A stretch of 62,404 nt of DNA from Chlorobiota bacterium (GTDB lineage: Bacteria > Bacteroidota > Ignavibacteria > OLB7), in the NCBI GenBank assembly GCA_016788565.1, contig JAEUSP010000010.1:1-62404 (forward strand). Reading direction: 5' to 3'. Positions 52,453 to 61,822 of this stretch are shown here, in pieces; positions within the stretch are counted from its first letter, which is position 1; the number at the start of each line of letters is the position of its first letter. The position numbers and the translations under genes are program-made. A model generated the notes under the pieces. The model saw only the letters and a list, made by a program, of their open reading frames with translations, made no database searches and was not told the origin of the DNA.

Positions 52453-54765
52453 ATGCGTATTTCCACCATTCCCCTTTCCTTGCTGATCCCGTTTGCAACG
52501 CTGATGCTTGCCGCGCTTGGATTGCAGTTCCTTCCGCTGACGGGGGAGCTTCACTATGAGTTTTCCGCTGCGATGGCACTGATTGCAAGCCTTGTGGTGG
52601 GGCTGGGGGTGCTTTGGCGCGGGGCATCGTGGTGCACGCTCCCTTCGGGCCAGGGGAATGTTGATGAACATACCGCGCAACGCTACCGCGATTCCATTGC
52701 TGCGGACTTCCGCAAAACCTCAATCCGTGCGCTCCTGCTCACCCTTCCGCCGCTGCTGATCCCGTTGGTGCGTGGTGCGTTTGGCCACAGTTGCGGGCTT
52801 GCCGATGGCCTGCTGTGGTATCTGCTGCTGGTCCCCACTTCGGCATGGATCAGCTGTGTGCTGGCGTTGCTTTCGGGGATGACCTTCTGCCGGCGGTGGG
52901 TTCAGCTTTGCGGGTTTTTGGGGCTGTGGTCGCTGACGCTGTTTCGCGGCGGACACGAGGCATACCACGGGCCGCATATCTTCATGTTTGCGTGGCAGAT
53001 TGGCTTCTTTCCGGGGGGATCGTGGGACCCCGAACTTCCGATAACCGAGCGGTTGCTGCTCTACCGAATCGCCCACATCACCATTGCCGCCGGGCTGCTG
53101 CTGGTTGTTCAAGAAATGCAAGGATTGCGGCTTGGGGTCCAGCAGGGAATTGTGCGGAAAGGTGGAGTTCTGCTTGCTGGTTTTTTGGCGGTGGGGGCCG
53201 CTGTCTGTATCCCTTTCCGCTCCGACCTTGGCCTTTCCCGCACCGATGGCTGGCTACGTGCCGCCCTGGGCGATACGCTGGCAACACGCCACGCCACCAT
53301 CTACTACAACGCTTCGGCTACCGATTCGCTGGATCGCTGGCGTGCGGCCAACCTCACCGATTTCTACCTTGAAGAACACGCCCGAACGTTAGGAATACCC
53401 ACCGCAGAAATTGAGCCAGTGACGCTCTATCTTTTCTCCTCGCCCGATCAGCAAAAACTGCTGGTTGGCACAAGCTCGGCCAGCTTCACCAAGCCGTGGA
53501 AACGGGAGTTGTGCCAGACGTTCGACCGCATCGAAGGGTCGCTGAAGCATGAGCTTGCACACTTGGTGCTGGCCCGGTACGGTGCGGTGTTGGGTATCTC
53601 GATCAACCAGGGATTGCTGGAAGGTGGGGCGGTGGCGTTGGATGATTCGTGGGGAAGTTGGGGGCTGCATCAGTACGCACGGGCAATCGGCGATTTTCGG
53701 CTTGCCCCGCCCGTGGCGGAGGTGATGACCACCAGCGGGTTCAGCCGCCAGAAGGCATCGCTTGCGTATGTGATGGCCGGATCGTTCTGCCAATGGCTGC
53801 TGGCCACCTACGGGGCCGAACGATTCAGCCAAGCCTATGGCTGGGGGGATTTTTTGGAGGCCTACGGGAAACCGCTTGATTCGCTTGCAGCCCAGTACGG
53901 ACGGTTCATTGCTGCAATGCCGCCAACGCCCCCGCGGTACCGCCCAACGGCACGCTACTTGTTCGGCGGCGGGTCGTTTTTTGCGCAACGCTGTCTGCGG
54001 AACATTGCAACGCTGAATGCTGTTGGATATGATGCGTTGGCCGAACAACGGTGGGGCAATGCGTTGCTGGCGTTTCGGGAATCGGAGCGTGAGGGGGTAA
54101 GCTACGGCGCGCGCGCGGGAAGCATTCGGGCGTTGTACGGCCAGCAACGGTGGCGCGAACTGATAGACTCCTGCGCCGCTTGGGGGCGCGACACCGCCAG
54201 CTATCCGCTCCTTCCATTGTTGATTGAACAGGGGGATGCCTACTGGGGGTTGCGGGATACCACAACGGCGCGGCGGCTGTACGATTCGGTGATCCAACTC
54301 AGTATCAGCGTGCCGCTCACCTATCGCGCAATGTTGCGGAGCTACTTCTTGGATGACACCGCGATCGCCAAGCCGATGCGGCAATACTTCACAGCGCAGT
54401 GGGGCGTGGCCGAACGGATCAACTTCCTGAATCGAATGCGGGAAGTGAGGAAGGATGATGATGGAGTGATGGAGTTGATGGAACTCACTCTACTTGCCAA
54501 CCTCACCCCGCACCAGGCGGCGCGGCGGCTTCAAACTGTGCTGAACTCCAACCTGAATTTCACCGAATCGGATAGCTTGCTTCGGCGGCGCAACCCGCGG
54601 GCCAGGGCGATTGCGTGGCTGGTTTCGTATCAACTGCGCCCCCTGTTCTCCATTGCTCGGCTCCCCTTCCCTCCGCCCCCCGCCACGCTTGATTTTCCAT
54701 TGCTGAATACTCGCCAATCGGAGCAGCAGCGGCTGCTGGAGTGGTTGCAGAATCAGCCCCACTGA
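52453..54765 (+). CDS. Polytopic membrane protein with extracytoplasmic gluzincin-like peptidase domain
   Basis: 770 residues. About seven hydrophobic segments lie in the first ~255 residues (e.g. SLLIPFATLMLAALGLQFL; ALLLTLPPLLIPLVRGAF; VLLAGFLAVGAAVCI). A soluble domain (~265-520) carries HELAH at 366-370 and LLEGGAVALDD with Glu390, the HExxH plus downstream Glu of gluzincin (peptidase MA-like) zinc proteases. Residues ~520-770 are helical and TPR-like (ALLAFRESEREGVSYGARAG; LIEQGDAYWGLRDTTTARRL). It could be a membrane-tethered protease with a peptide-holding tail. No named family recognised. Starts 156 bp after the decayed module. Confidence 0.8.
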   Translation: MRISTIPLSLLIPFATLMLAALGLQFLPLTGELHYEFSAAMALIASLVVGLGVLWRGASWCTLPSGQGNVDEHTAQRYRDSIAADFRKTSIRALLLTLPPLLIPLVRGAFGHSCGLADGLLWYLLLVPTSAWISCVLALLSGMTFCRRWVQLCGFLGLWSLTLFRGGHEAYHGPHIFMFAWQIGFFPGGSWDPELPITERLLLYRIAHITIAAGLLLVVQEMQGLRLGVQQGIVRKGGVLLAGFLAVGAAVCIPFRSDLGLSRTDGWLRAALGDTLATRHATIYYNASATDSLDRWRAANLTDFYLEEHARTLGIPTAEIEPVTLYLFSSPDQQKLLVGTSSASFTKPWKRELCQTFDRIEGSLKHELAHLVLARYGAVLGISINQGLLEGGAVALDDSWGSWGLHQYARAIGDFRLAPPVAEVMTTSGFSRQKASLAYVMAGSFCQWLLATYGAERFSQAYGWGDFLEAYGKPLDSLAAQYGRFIAAMPPTPPRYRPTARYLFGGGSFFAQRCLRNIATLNAVGYDALAEQRWGNALLAFRESEREGVSYGARAGSIRALYGQQRWRELIDSCAAWGRDTASYPLLPLLIEQGDAYWGLRDTTTARRLYDSVIQLSISVPLTYRAMLRSYFLDDTAIAKPMRQYFTAQWGVAERINFLNRMREVRKDDDGVMELMELTLLANLTPHQAARRLQTVLNSNLNFTESDSLLRRRNPRARAIAWLVSYQLRPLFSIARLPFPPPPATLDFPLLNTRQSEQQRLLEWLQNQPH

Positions 54766-54811
54766 GCTTGCATCGAAGCCCCCTCCGTTGCGCTGCTATT
54801 CCAGCCAGTTG

Positions 54812-56812
54812 TTACCCCAGCAGCGTCAGCGGTCCTTCTCGGTCGGCAAGATTGAAGTCGTAGGCGGCGGTGGGAAGCTCTAAAACAAACAGCGCGCCGT
54901 TCCCCGGCTCCGACTGGCACCAGACACTCCCCCGCATCAACTCCATCAGCCGTTGAACGATGGATAGCCCCAGCCCCGTGGAGTGCTCCCCAGCGGTGGG
55001 GCGTGCCGACAGCCGCGCAAACTTTCCGAACAGCCGCTGGCGATCCTTCGCCGTCAGCCCCGGGCCTTGATCTTGAACCTCAATCCTGGCTTTGTTCCCC
55101 ACCACTGCGGCCCGCAGCGTGATCTGTTTTCCACGCGGAGAAAATTTAATGGCGTTGGAGAGAAGGTTGTCCAGTGCTTGCACCAGCAGGTTGGCATCGG
55201 CCATCACGCGGATTGCACGCTCGGCTGGCTGAATCACCAGAGTCTGCCCTTTTTGCGAAGCACGATCCAAGTAAGGGCGCGCCACCCTTTCGATGATTCC
55301 GGCAACATCAACGGCGGTTGTCCGCATCTGCATTTGCCCTTCTTCCAGCCGGTTGATGTCCAACAAGTTGGTGATGGTCTCGAACATCCGGTCGGCGGTT
55401 TGCAAGATGTCGGTGGCAAGCTCGGCAACAAACGTTGGGTCGTTGGCCATTGTGCGGTCGCGCAGCAATCCGGCAAAACCCCGGATTGCTGCAATCGGGT
55501 TTTTCAGGTCGTGGGCGGTGATCCCCAAAAACTCATTCTTCTCGTAGTTCAATCCCACCAACCGCTCGTTCGCTTGCTGAAGTTCGGCGTTGGCGTGGGC
55601 AAGCTCAACATTCCGCAGGTGGGCAATCTCCGCCTCCTTTCGTGCCTGTTCGGTGTCGAACTGAAGCATCATCGTTTTGATTCGCATGGTGCTTCGCTCG
55701 CTTGCGGCCTGGTCCTTCAGCGCGTAATGTTCGGAAAGGTGGTGGAATGCCGGCTGAAACTGTTCGGCAAGCCGATAGGCTTCGGCAAGCTCGCGGTGGA
55801 TGTCGGCGCGGCGCAGGAGGTCGCGGTCGGCAACGGTGGTTAGGGCTTTTTGCAGAAGTGAGATGGCCAGTTCATACTCCCCCACGTCGTCGCGTTGGTA
55901 TCCCGCCAGCGACATCAGCGCGGTGGTGTGGTAGCCGGCAAGGTGTGGGGCTGTTGTCATCGCCAGCCCGCGTTCCCAATGCTCCATTGCTTCGTTTTTG
56001 CGGCCCAGCAGCACCATCACATCGCCGATGTTGATGGTTGCGGCGGCCACCCCACGTTGGTCGCCAACTTCTTGGTAGATCTGCAGTGCTTGCTGGTATT
56101 GCAGCAATGCTTTCTCATACTCCTTCTCCCCGTTTTTCAGGCAGTTGGCCAGGTTGTTCAGGGTGTCGGCAATCGCGCCCTGGTTCTCGGTTTCTTGGGC
56201 AAGCTCCAGCGCTTGGTGGTGGTAGCGCGCCGCACTGCTGTGGTCGCCAAGTTGCGCGTGCAGCAGGCCGATGTTATTCAGTGCGAACAGGGTTCCGGTG
56301 CTGTCGCCCGCTTCCCGTTTCCGTTCCAGATTTTCGCCGAACAGCTCCAACGCTTTCTCCGCATCCCCCAGCGAATCGTACACCAGGGCAATGTTGTTCA
56401 GCAGTGATGAAACCAGCGCGTCGGCAAGGGCCGGGTTTGTTTGGCGAAATCGCGTGGCAAGCTCGCGCGATTCCAGAAAGAACTGCAACGCACGGGGAAG
56501 GTCATCAAGGCTAAGGTGGCAACTGGCGATGGTGTTCAGGCAGCGGGCAAGCTCAATCGGAAGGTCCACCACGCCGAACAGTTGGCGCGACTCTTCGGCA
56601 AGCTGAATTGCTTGGTGGTAATCGGCACGCAGGAAAAAATAGCAAGCATGAAGCCACCGCAGCCGCGCCAACCCAGCCCGGTCATTGCTCTTCAACGCCA
56701 ACGACCAGGCATCTTCGATGGCAGCAAGAAGATCATCAGCCCCGCCGGTTCGCAGTCGGGCGCTGATGTTCTTGATCTGTTCATCCAGATGTTGCTGTTC
56801 TTCTGTTGGCAT
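54812..56812 (-). CDS. Cytoplasmic TPR-repeat sensor histidine kinase
   Basis: 666 residues. The N-terminal ~350 residues are about eight TPR motifs (LARCLNTIASCHLSLDDLPR; ALVYDSLGDAEKALELFGEN; GVAAATINIGDVMVLLGRKN). A coiled coil spans ~370-425. HisKA has His434 in GITAHDLKNPIAAIRGFAGL. HATPase_c follows (LLSNAIKFSPRGKQITLRAA; QDQGPGL; TGLGLSIVQRLMELMRGSVW). No membrane segment and no receiver domain. Such TPR kinases act as phosphodonors to a separate regulator; none is adjacent. It lies 42 bp downstream of an aminotransferase gene on the same strand. Confidence 0.92.
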   Translation of the reverse strand: MPTEEQQHLDEQIKNISARLRTGGADDLLAAIEDAWSLALKSNDRAGLARLRWLHACYFFLRADYHQAIQLAEESRQLFGVVDLPIELARCLNTIASCHLSLDDLPRALQFFLESRELATRFRQTNPALADALVSSLLNNIALVYDSLGDAEKALELFGENLERKREAGDSTGTLFALNNIGLLHAQLGDHSSAARYHHQALELAQETENQGAIADTLNNLANCLKNGEKEYEKALLQYQQALQIYQEVGDQRGVAAATINIGDVMVLLGRKNEAMEHWERGLAMTTAPHLAGYHTTALMSLAGYQRDDVGEYELAISLLQKALTTVADRDLLRRADIHRELAEAYRLAEQFQPAFHHLSEHYALKDQAASERSTMRIKTMMLQFDTEQARKEAEIAHLRNVELAHANAELQQANERLVGLNYEKNEFLGITAHDLKNPIAAIRGFAGLLRDRTMANDPTFVAELATDILQTADRMFETITNLLDINRLEEGQMQMRTTAVDVAGIIERVARPYLDRASQKGQTLVIQPAERAIRVMADANLLVQALDNLLSNAIKFSPRGKQITLRAAVVGNKARIEVQDQGPGLTAKDRQRLFGKFARLSARPTAGEHSTGLGLSIVQRLMELMRGSVWCQSEPGNGALFVLELPTAAYDFNLADREGPLTLLG

Positions 56813-56854
56813 TGGGGAGGTTTGGAATATCCATTTCTGAAGCTATGCTTCGTA

Positions 56855-58168
56855 TCACCGCAAGGCGGCCAGTGCTTGGCGCAGCCGTGGGAGCATTGCT
56901 GCAATTTCCTGGATCGAGACGGCCCCGACCGACAGCCGGAACCACCCGCTGTCCTCAACCATTCCAAAGGCTTGAAAGGGGACGATGGCGATGCCCGATT
57001 CTTGCAGCAGGTAGTGACGGATCTGCTCGTTGGTGGCCAGCGTGGTTTCATCGGGGGTCTGCATTCCGTTGATGGGGAATCGGACGCTGAGGTAAATCGC
57101 CCCCATCGGCGCGATTGCCTGCACCGGAAGGCCATCGCTGCGGAGCGATTCCATTCCATCAAACAACGCCTGCAACCGGGTTTCCACGCCGGGGCGCATT
57201 GTTGCGTGGAACTGATCCATTGCGGAGTCGTCGGCAAGGAGTGTTGCGGTGGCAAGCTGCTCGGCACGGGGTGCCCACGCGCCAACGTGGCCAATAAAAC
57301 TGGCCATGCGGTGGGTGATATCCTCCGGCCCAACAGTCCACCCAACCCGGACCCCGGTTGCGGCAAATGCTTTGGATATGCCATCAACAAAAATGGTGAA
57401 TGGCTGCATTGCTGGCCGCAGCGTCACGGGGTTCACGTGGCTAACATCGCCGAAGGTCAGCATCCAATAGACTTGGTCGTACATCAAGTACAGCGGGCGT
57501 TCGTGCGGTAAGCGGCGGGCGTTTTCCTCCAGCACAGCATCGCACACGTCGGCAAGTTGTTCGGGGGTGAAAGCGGTTCCGGTGGGGTTCAGGGGTGAGT
57601 TCAGCGCAAGCAACCGTGCGCCCCGCAAGGCTTCCCGCAGTTGCTTCCCGGTTGGCAAAAAGTTGCTGCTGCTGCTGCACGTCACCGGAACCCCAACCGC
57701 GCCAACAAGGTGGCAGTAGTGGTTGTTGTTCCAGCTTGGAACCGGATAAACAACGCGGTCGCCAGCGTCCACCACTGCGCGGTAGGCGGCGTAAATCCCC
57801 GGGCGCGATCCCCCCGTGACCAGCACCGACTCAACCGGGTAGCACAGCCCCAGCCGACGCTGGTAGAACTCCACCACCGCACGCCGCAACGGCGCAACGC
57901 CATCCGAGGGTGGATAGTTGGTTTCGCCGGCGCGAATCCGCTCCACGATTGCATCCTCCAGCTCCATCGGGATTCTGAATTGGGCAGGGCTGAAATCCCC
58001 CACCGTAAGATTGCACACCGAATGCCCAGCCGCCACCAACCCACGGATGTCGGAGGCGATCTTCAGAATCTCCGATCCAATCAGCCCATCGGCCATTGCC
58101 GAAAGGCGGCTGGCGGGTTCGGAAAGAAGCTCAAGGTCGTTGGTTTCAACGTTATCGTCAATAATCAT
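56855..58168 (-). CDS. Class I/II pyridoxal-phosphate aminotransferase
   Basis: 437 residues from ATG 58168, which has GGAGG at good spacing; the longer start adds an unconserved Ser-rich leader. VLVTGGSRPGIYAAYRAVVD binds PLP phosphate; VVYPVPSWNNNHYCHLVGAV, ALNSPLNPTGTAFTPEQLAD (substrate carboxylate region), then FVDGISKAFAATGVRVGWTV with PLP-binding Lys266. Fold type I aspartate-aminotransferase superfamily. The amino donor and product cannot be told. Likely co-transcribed with the TPR kinase downstream. Confidence 0.92.
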   Translation of the reverse strand: MIIDDNVETNDLELLSEPASRLSAMADGLIGSEILKIASDIRGLVAAGHSVCNLTVGDFSPAQFRIPMELEDAIVERIRAGETNYPPSDGVAPLRRAVVEFYQRRLGLCYPVESVLVTGGSRPGIYAAYRAVVDAGDRVVYPVPSWNNNHYCHLVGAVGVPVTCSSSSNFLPTGKQLREALRGARLLALNSPLNPTGTAFTPEQLADVCDAVLEENARRLPHERPLYLMYDQVYWMLTFGDVSHVNPVTLRPAMQPFTIFVDGISKAFAATGVRVGWTVGPEDITHRMASFIGHVGAWAPRAEQLATATLLADDSAMDQFHATMRPGVETRLQALFDGMESLRSDGLPVQAIAPMGAIYLSVRFPINGMQTPDETTLATNEQIRHYLLQESGIAIVPFQAFGMVEDSGWFRLSVGAVSIQEIAAMLPRLRQALAALR

Positions 58169-58531
58169 GGCACTGCCTCCGGTTTGATTCTGTGTGAAGC
58201 GGGAAGATAGGGATGCAGGGGAATTATGCAAGAGGTTGGAAGATCAAAGTGTAATCAGGAACGGGCAGTGTGGCCAATTCCATCTGTGGTTGCCGGTTGG
58301 CACACGCCGACGATGACAGGGAACCAATTCAGGCGGAAGCAATGTTGAAGCAGGGAACAAAAAGGCTTCTTCGCAAGCGATACCGGCTGCCCAATTTCTT
58401 TCAAGTGTTTCTTCAAAATTCCTTCCTGTTATCGCTTGCTAAAGTAACCGTTATCGGTAGTAGATACCTTGTCTGGCAGTTCAACACTTCATCCATCGAA
58501 CATCAATCGAACATAACCGGATACCACGATC
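58169..58531. other. 363-bp divergent intergenic region
   Basis: No gene found. It holds a 10-bp inverted repeat GCAAGCGATA (58373-58382) and TATCGCTTGC (58430-58439), 47 bases apart, which could be a regulator site for the divergent genes. TACCTTGT at 58465 is a weak -7-like box for the adhesin gene. Confidence 0.4.
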
Positions 58532-61384
58532 ATGCAGAACGCTACCCAGCTACGACTAACCGCACTATTGCTTGTTTTTTTTGGAGTTACGCCATTTCTG
58601 GCGGCCCAGCAGCCAATGGTTGATATCAACGGCCACATGGGAATCGGGACGCTTGCGCCAAACCCAGCCGCCATTCTGGATTTGAGTTCCACCACCGCCG
58701 GGTTCCTTACCCCACGGATGACCACCGCCCAGCGGGACGCAATCGCAAGCCCGCCATCGGGTTTGCTGATTTTTAACACCGACATCAACTCCTTCCAACA
58801 TTACGTTGGCCCGCCAACTTCGGCCTGGACCACCATCGTCACCGATTTCAATTTGGGTGGAGTTGTCTGGAAATTATCCGGCAACGCCGGAACCACCGCC
58901 GGAACCAATTTTTTAGGAACCACCGACAACCAACCGCTGGAACTTCACGTGGATGAAGCCGGATTCACCATCAGCCCAACATCGGGGCGCGGGCGGGTGA
59001 TGCGGTTCGAGCCGAAAGCAACCTCACCCAACATCATTGGCGGCCACCACACCAACAGCGTTGCAAGTGGGCTTTTTGCTGCGGTGATCGGTGGGGGTGG
59101 GGCCAACGGGTTTAGCAACAGCATCACCGCCGCAGGAAATTATGCAGTGGTGAATGGCGGGCTGAACAACGTTGCTTCTGCGATTGGAACCGTGATTGGT
59201 GGCGGTAACGGCCATCGCGCTTCGGGGGCGTGGAGTGTTATCGGAGGGGGAAGTCTGGACACAGCATCCGGCGGTTTCTCGGTAGTTGGGGGGGGCGTGT
59301 ATAACCATGCCAGCCAGGATATGGCATCCATCGGCGGCGGGCAGAGGAATGTGGCTTCAGGAGCGGCTTCCAGGGTTGGCGGTGGCCAGGAGAATCTTGC
59401 TTCGGCTGATTACGCCACCGTTGGCGGCGGCTTCCGCGACACCGCATCGGGGAACGGCGCGACCGTTGGCGGCGGGCGGGGGAATGTGGCTTCGGGGGGT
59501 GTTTCCACGATTGCTGGCGGGCGGCGGAATGTTGCTTCTGGGGATTATGCGTTTATCGGCGGCGGCTACCAAGACACCGCGTATGCCGATTACAGCGTGA
59601 TTGCTGGCGGGCTGGATAACGACATCGCCGCAACTGGTTATGGTGGGGTGATTGGCGGTGGCGACTCCAACTCAGTCACGGGGGATCGCGGGACAATCGG
59701 CGGCGGCCATCACCACCTTGCTTCCGGAACCTACTCAACTATTGGCGGCGGCTTCCGCGACACGGCTTCCGGCAACGGCGCAACCGTTGGCGGCGGGCGG
59801 GGGAACGTGGCTTCCGGGTTTAGCGCGACCGTAGCGGGTGGACGGCGCGGGGTGGCTTCGGGGGATTATTCGGCAATCGGCGGCGGGTTCCAAGATACTG
59901 TCACTGGTGAGTACGCAGTGATTGCTGGCGGGGTAAACAATGGCGTGTGGGCAAATCAATCAGGCATCATTGGTGGCGAGCAGAACGCTATCTACGGCAC
60001 ACGCTCCTTTATCGGTGTTGGCTTACGCGACACCATCACCGGGCAGCTGAGCGTGATTAATGGTGGACTGGATAACAGAGTAACCGCCGATGCGGCTGTC
60101 GTTGGTGGTGGCCAAGAAAACCTTGCTTCGGCTGTTTATGCCACCGTTGGCGGCGGCTTCCGCGACACGGCTTCCGGCAACGGCGCAACCGTTGGCGGCG
60201 GGCGGGGGAATGTGGCCTCGGGAAGTAGCGCGACCGTGGCTGGCGGGCGGCGCGGGGTGGCTTCAGGAGATTTCTCAGCTATCGGCGGCGGCTGGCAGGA
60301 TACCGTTTATGGTGTTTACTCAACTGTTGCTGGTGGATTCCAGAACATTGTGACCCAAAACTACTCCACGATTGCTGGCGGCTGGCTGAACCGAGTGGAT
60401 AGTGGAACTACCAGTGCGATTGGCGGTGGCTGGACCAACCGCATTGTTGCCGGCGAAGGATCGGTGATTGCTGGCGGTTGGGCCAACCAGATTGACTCAT
60501 CATTGGGGACAATCGGTGGTGGACAGGAGAACCTTGCTTCCAACTACTACGCCACTGTTGGCGGCGGATTCCGCGACACGGCTTCCGGCAACGGCGCAAC
60601 CGTTGGCGGCGGGCGGGGGAATGTGGCTTCGGGGCTTGCCGCAACTGTGGCTGGCGGGCGGCGGAATGTTTCTTCTGGAGATTATGCGTTTATCGGCGGT
60701 GGCTACCAGGACACCGCCGTTGGCAACTACTCGGTGATTGGCGGCGGGTTGAACAACAACACCACTGGCGATTATTCAGCGATTGCTGGCGGGAGCGGGT
60801 TGATTCTTGGAGCCAACAGTTTCGGGTTCAACGGGACCACAACCGCCCCCCGAACTGATCTTACCGGGTTCACCGGGCTTGCATTTTTTGGCAATGCCGA
60901 CCTCTGGATTGGCAACGACAACAGCACTGCCCGCGCCCTGCGATTCTACGAACCAAACAGCGACCTTGATTACTCCAGCGCGAACTACTCAGCCTTCCGG
61001 GCGCAAACACAAACGGGGGATATCACCTACACACTTCCTGCCGCTGTTCCCGCTGCGGCTGGCGCAAACCAACTTGGCACGGGGATGATGCTCACCGACA
61101 ACAGTGGCAACCTCTCCTGGAAGCAAGCAAGAACCACCAGCCAAGCATTGGCGTTTGCTTCCACAGCAACCGGTGCCACCGACGATCAAACCATAACGCT
61201 GACGGGTGCTACCGTTGGCGATATCGTTTCGCTTGGTGTGCCGAATGCGGCTGTGCCAGCAGGGTATGCCTTCTTCAATGCGTGGGTGTCGGCGGCGAAT
61301 ACCGTGACAGTTCGGTTCTTCAATAACACCGGCGCAAGCCAAGCTCCATCGGGAACCTTCAGCGTTATGGTGGTGAAGCCGTAG
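58532..61384 (+). CDS. Hep/Hag (YadA-head-like) repeat surface protein
   Basis: 950 residues. Signal peptide (MQNATQLRLTALLLVFFGVT, cleavage LAAQ). N-terminal segment IGTLAPNPAAILDLSSTTAG plus FLTPRMTTAQRDAIASP is a module common in Bacteroidota repeat proteins. Residues ~165-760 are ~30 short repeats of the Hep/Hag head type with VGGG-x-x-N/D-x-ASG (ATVGGGRGNVASG; GGGFRDTASGNG; VIAGGLDN), expected to form a left-handed beta-roll trimer. Unlike true trimeric autotransporters it has no visible YadA membrane anchor, and the C-terminus (FFNNTGASQAPSGTFSVMVV KP) lacks a T9SS sorting domain. How it is exported is unclear. A strong terminator follows. Confidence 0.85.
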   Translation: MQNATQLRLTALLLVFFGVTPFLAAQQPMVDINGHMGIGTLAPNPAAILDLSSTTAGFLTPRMTTAQRDAIASPPSGLLIFNTDINSFQHYVGPPTSAWTTIVTDFNLGGVVWKLSGNAGTTAGTNFLGTTDNQPLELHVDEAGFTISPTSGRGRVMRFEPKATSPNIIGGHHTNSVASGLFAAVIGGGGANGFSNSITAAGNYAVVNGGLNNVASAIGTVIGGGNGHRASGAWSVIGGGSLDTASGGFSVVGGGVYNHASQDMASIGGGQRNVASGAASRVGGGQENLASADYATVGGGFRDTASGNGATVGGGRGNVASGGVSTIAGGRRNVASGDYAFIGGGYQDTAYADYSVIAGGLDNDIAATGYGGVIGGGDSNSVTGDRGTIGGGHHHLASGTYSTIGGGFRDTASGNGATVGGGRGNVASGFSATVAGGRRGVASGDYSAIGGGFQDTVTGEYAVIAGGVNNGVWANQSGIIGGEQNAIYGTRSFIGVGLRDTITGQLSVINGGLDNRVTADAAVVGGGQENLASAVYATVGGGFRDTASGNGATVGGGRGNVASGSSATVAGGRRGVASGDFSAIGGGWQDTVYGVYSTVAGGFQNIVTQNYSTIAGGWLNRVDSGTTSAIGGGWTNRIVAGEGSVIAGGWANQIDSSLGTIGGGQENLASNYYATVGGGFRDTASGNGATVGGGRGNVASGLAATVAGGRRNVSSGDYAFIGGGYQDTAVGNYSVIGGGLNNNTTGDYSAIAGGSGLILGANSFGFNGTTTAPRTDLTGFTGLAFFGNADLWIGNDNSTARALRFYEPNSDLDYSSANYSAFRAQTQTGDITYTLPAAVPAAAGANQLGTGMMLTDNSGNLSWKQARTTSQALAFASTATGATDDQTITLTGATVGDIVSLGVPNAAVPAGYAFFNAWVSAANTVTVRFFNNTGASQAPSGTFSVMVVKP
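59413..60720 (+). repeat. Near-identical DNA blocks inside the Hep/Hag gene
   Basis: A ~60-bp block, GGCGGCGGCTTCCGCGACAC.. then ..AACCGTTGGCGGCGGGCGGG, recurs near 59430, 59744, 60148 and 60561 with few changes. The copies are more alike than protein selection needs, suggesting recent duplication or gene conversion. They are coding, not CRISPR. Confidence 0.85.
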
Positions 61385-61415
61385 TCTTGACTGTGTGATT
61401 TTATGAGATGGTCGA

Positions 61416-61451
61416 GTGCCTGCATCACACAACGTGATGCAGGCACTTTTT
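61416..61451 (+). terminator. Intrinsic terminator after the Hep/Hag gene
   Basis: Perfect 13-bp arms GTGCCTGCATCAC (61416-61428) and GTGATGCAGGCAC (61434-61446), a 5-nt loop, then TTTTT. Confidence 0.95.
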
Positions 61452-61468
61452 GTGTGAGTGGAAGTCAT

Positions 61469-61559
61469 TAGAGTTGTTCCCAAATAAGTTTTTCGTGGTC
61501 ACGAGGCCAGTAACTACAAGGCTCCAGCATGCCCAAAAATCAATTTCAGAACAACTCTA
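61469..61559. mobile_element. Second candidate MITE type (91 bp)
   Basis: Perfect 11-bp terminal repeats TAGAGTTGTTC and GAACAACTCTA, extended imperfectly to ~26 bp (AAAT-n3-TTTTT shared on both arms). No coding capacity. It abuts the 215-bp repeat. Target duplication is not clear, so the mobile nature is inference. Confidence 0.55.
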
Positions 61560-61560
61560 T

Positions 61561-61775
61561 TAGTGAGTTTCCGGCTTTGTCTTCATTTCACTCTTCCCAT
61601 CTCACTCTTCACTCTTCGCTTTGGCCCCCTCTCCCACCCGACGGAAGTGAGGCAACCAGCACTATCACACGTTTGGGAGAGGGCGGGGGGTGAGGGCAGG
61701 CAGCGAGGGCGGTTGAGTTCGGTGGCTCACGCTCATACTTCGACGGGGCTCAGCATGAGCGGAGGGCGCGATTCG
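61561..61775 (+). repeat. 215-bp dispersed intergenic repeat, copy B
   Basis: Inverted relative to copy A at 37262-37476. It runs from TAGTGAGTTTCCGGCTTTG to GCATGAGCGGAGGGCGCG. The final 57 bases are also present alone at 6106-6162. The 438-bp gap 61385-61822 is filled by the terminator, the 91-bp element and this repeat. Confidence 0.9.
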
Positions 61776-61822
61776 TTGGAGTCCTCGGCATTTCCTACTT
61801 CCTACTTCCTCCGCATTCGCCA

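Noticed and set aside
53389-54384. 331-residue minus-strand frame
   Set aside because: Antisense to the membrane metallopeptidase-like gene.
59100-60800. Regular spacing of similar blocks that could suggest a CRISPR array
   Set aside because: The blocks are in frame, encode Hep/Hag repeats, and spacers are repeats themselves; no cas genes nearby.
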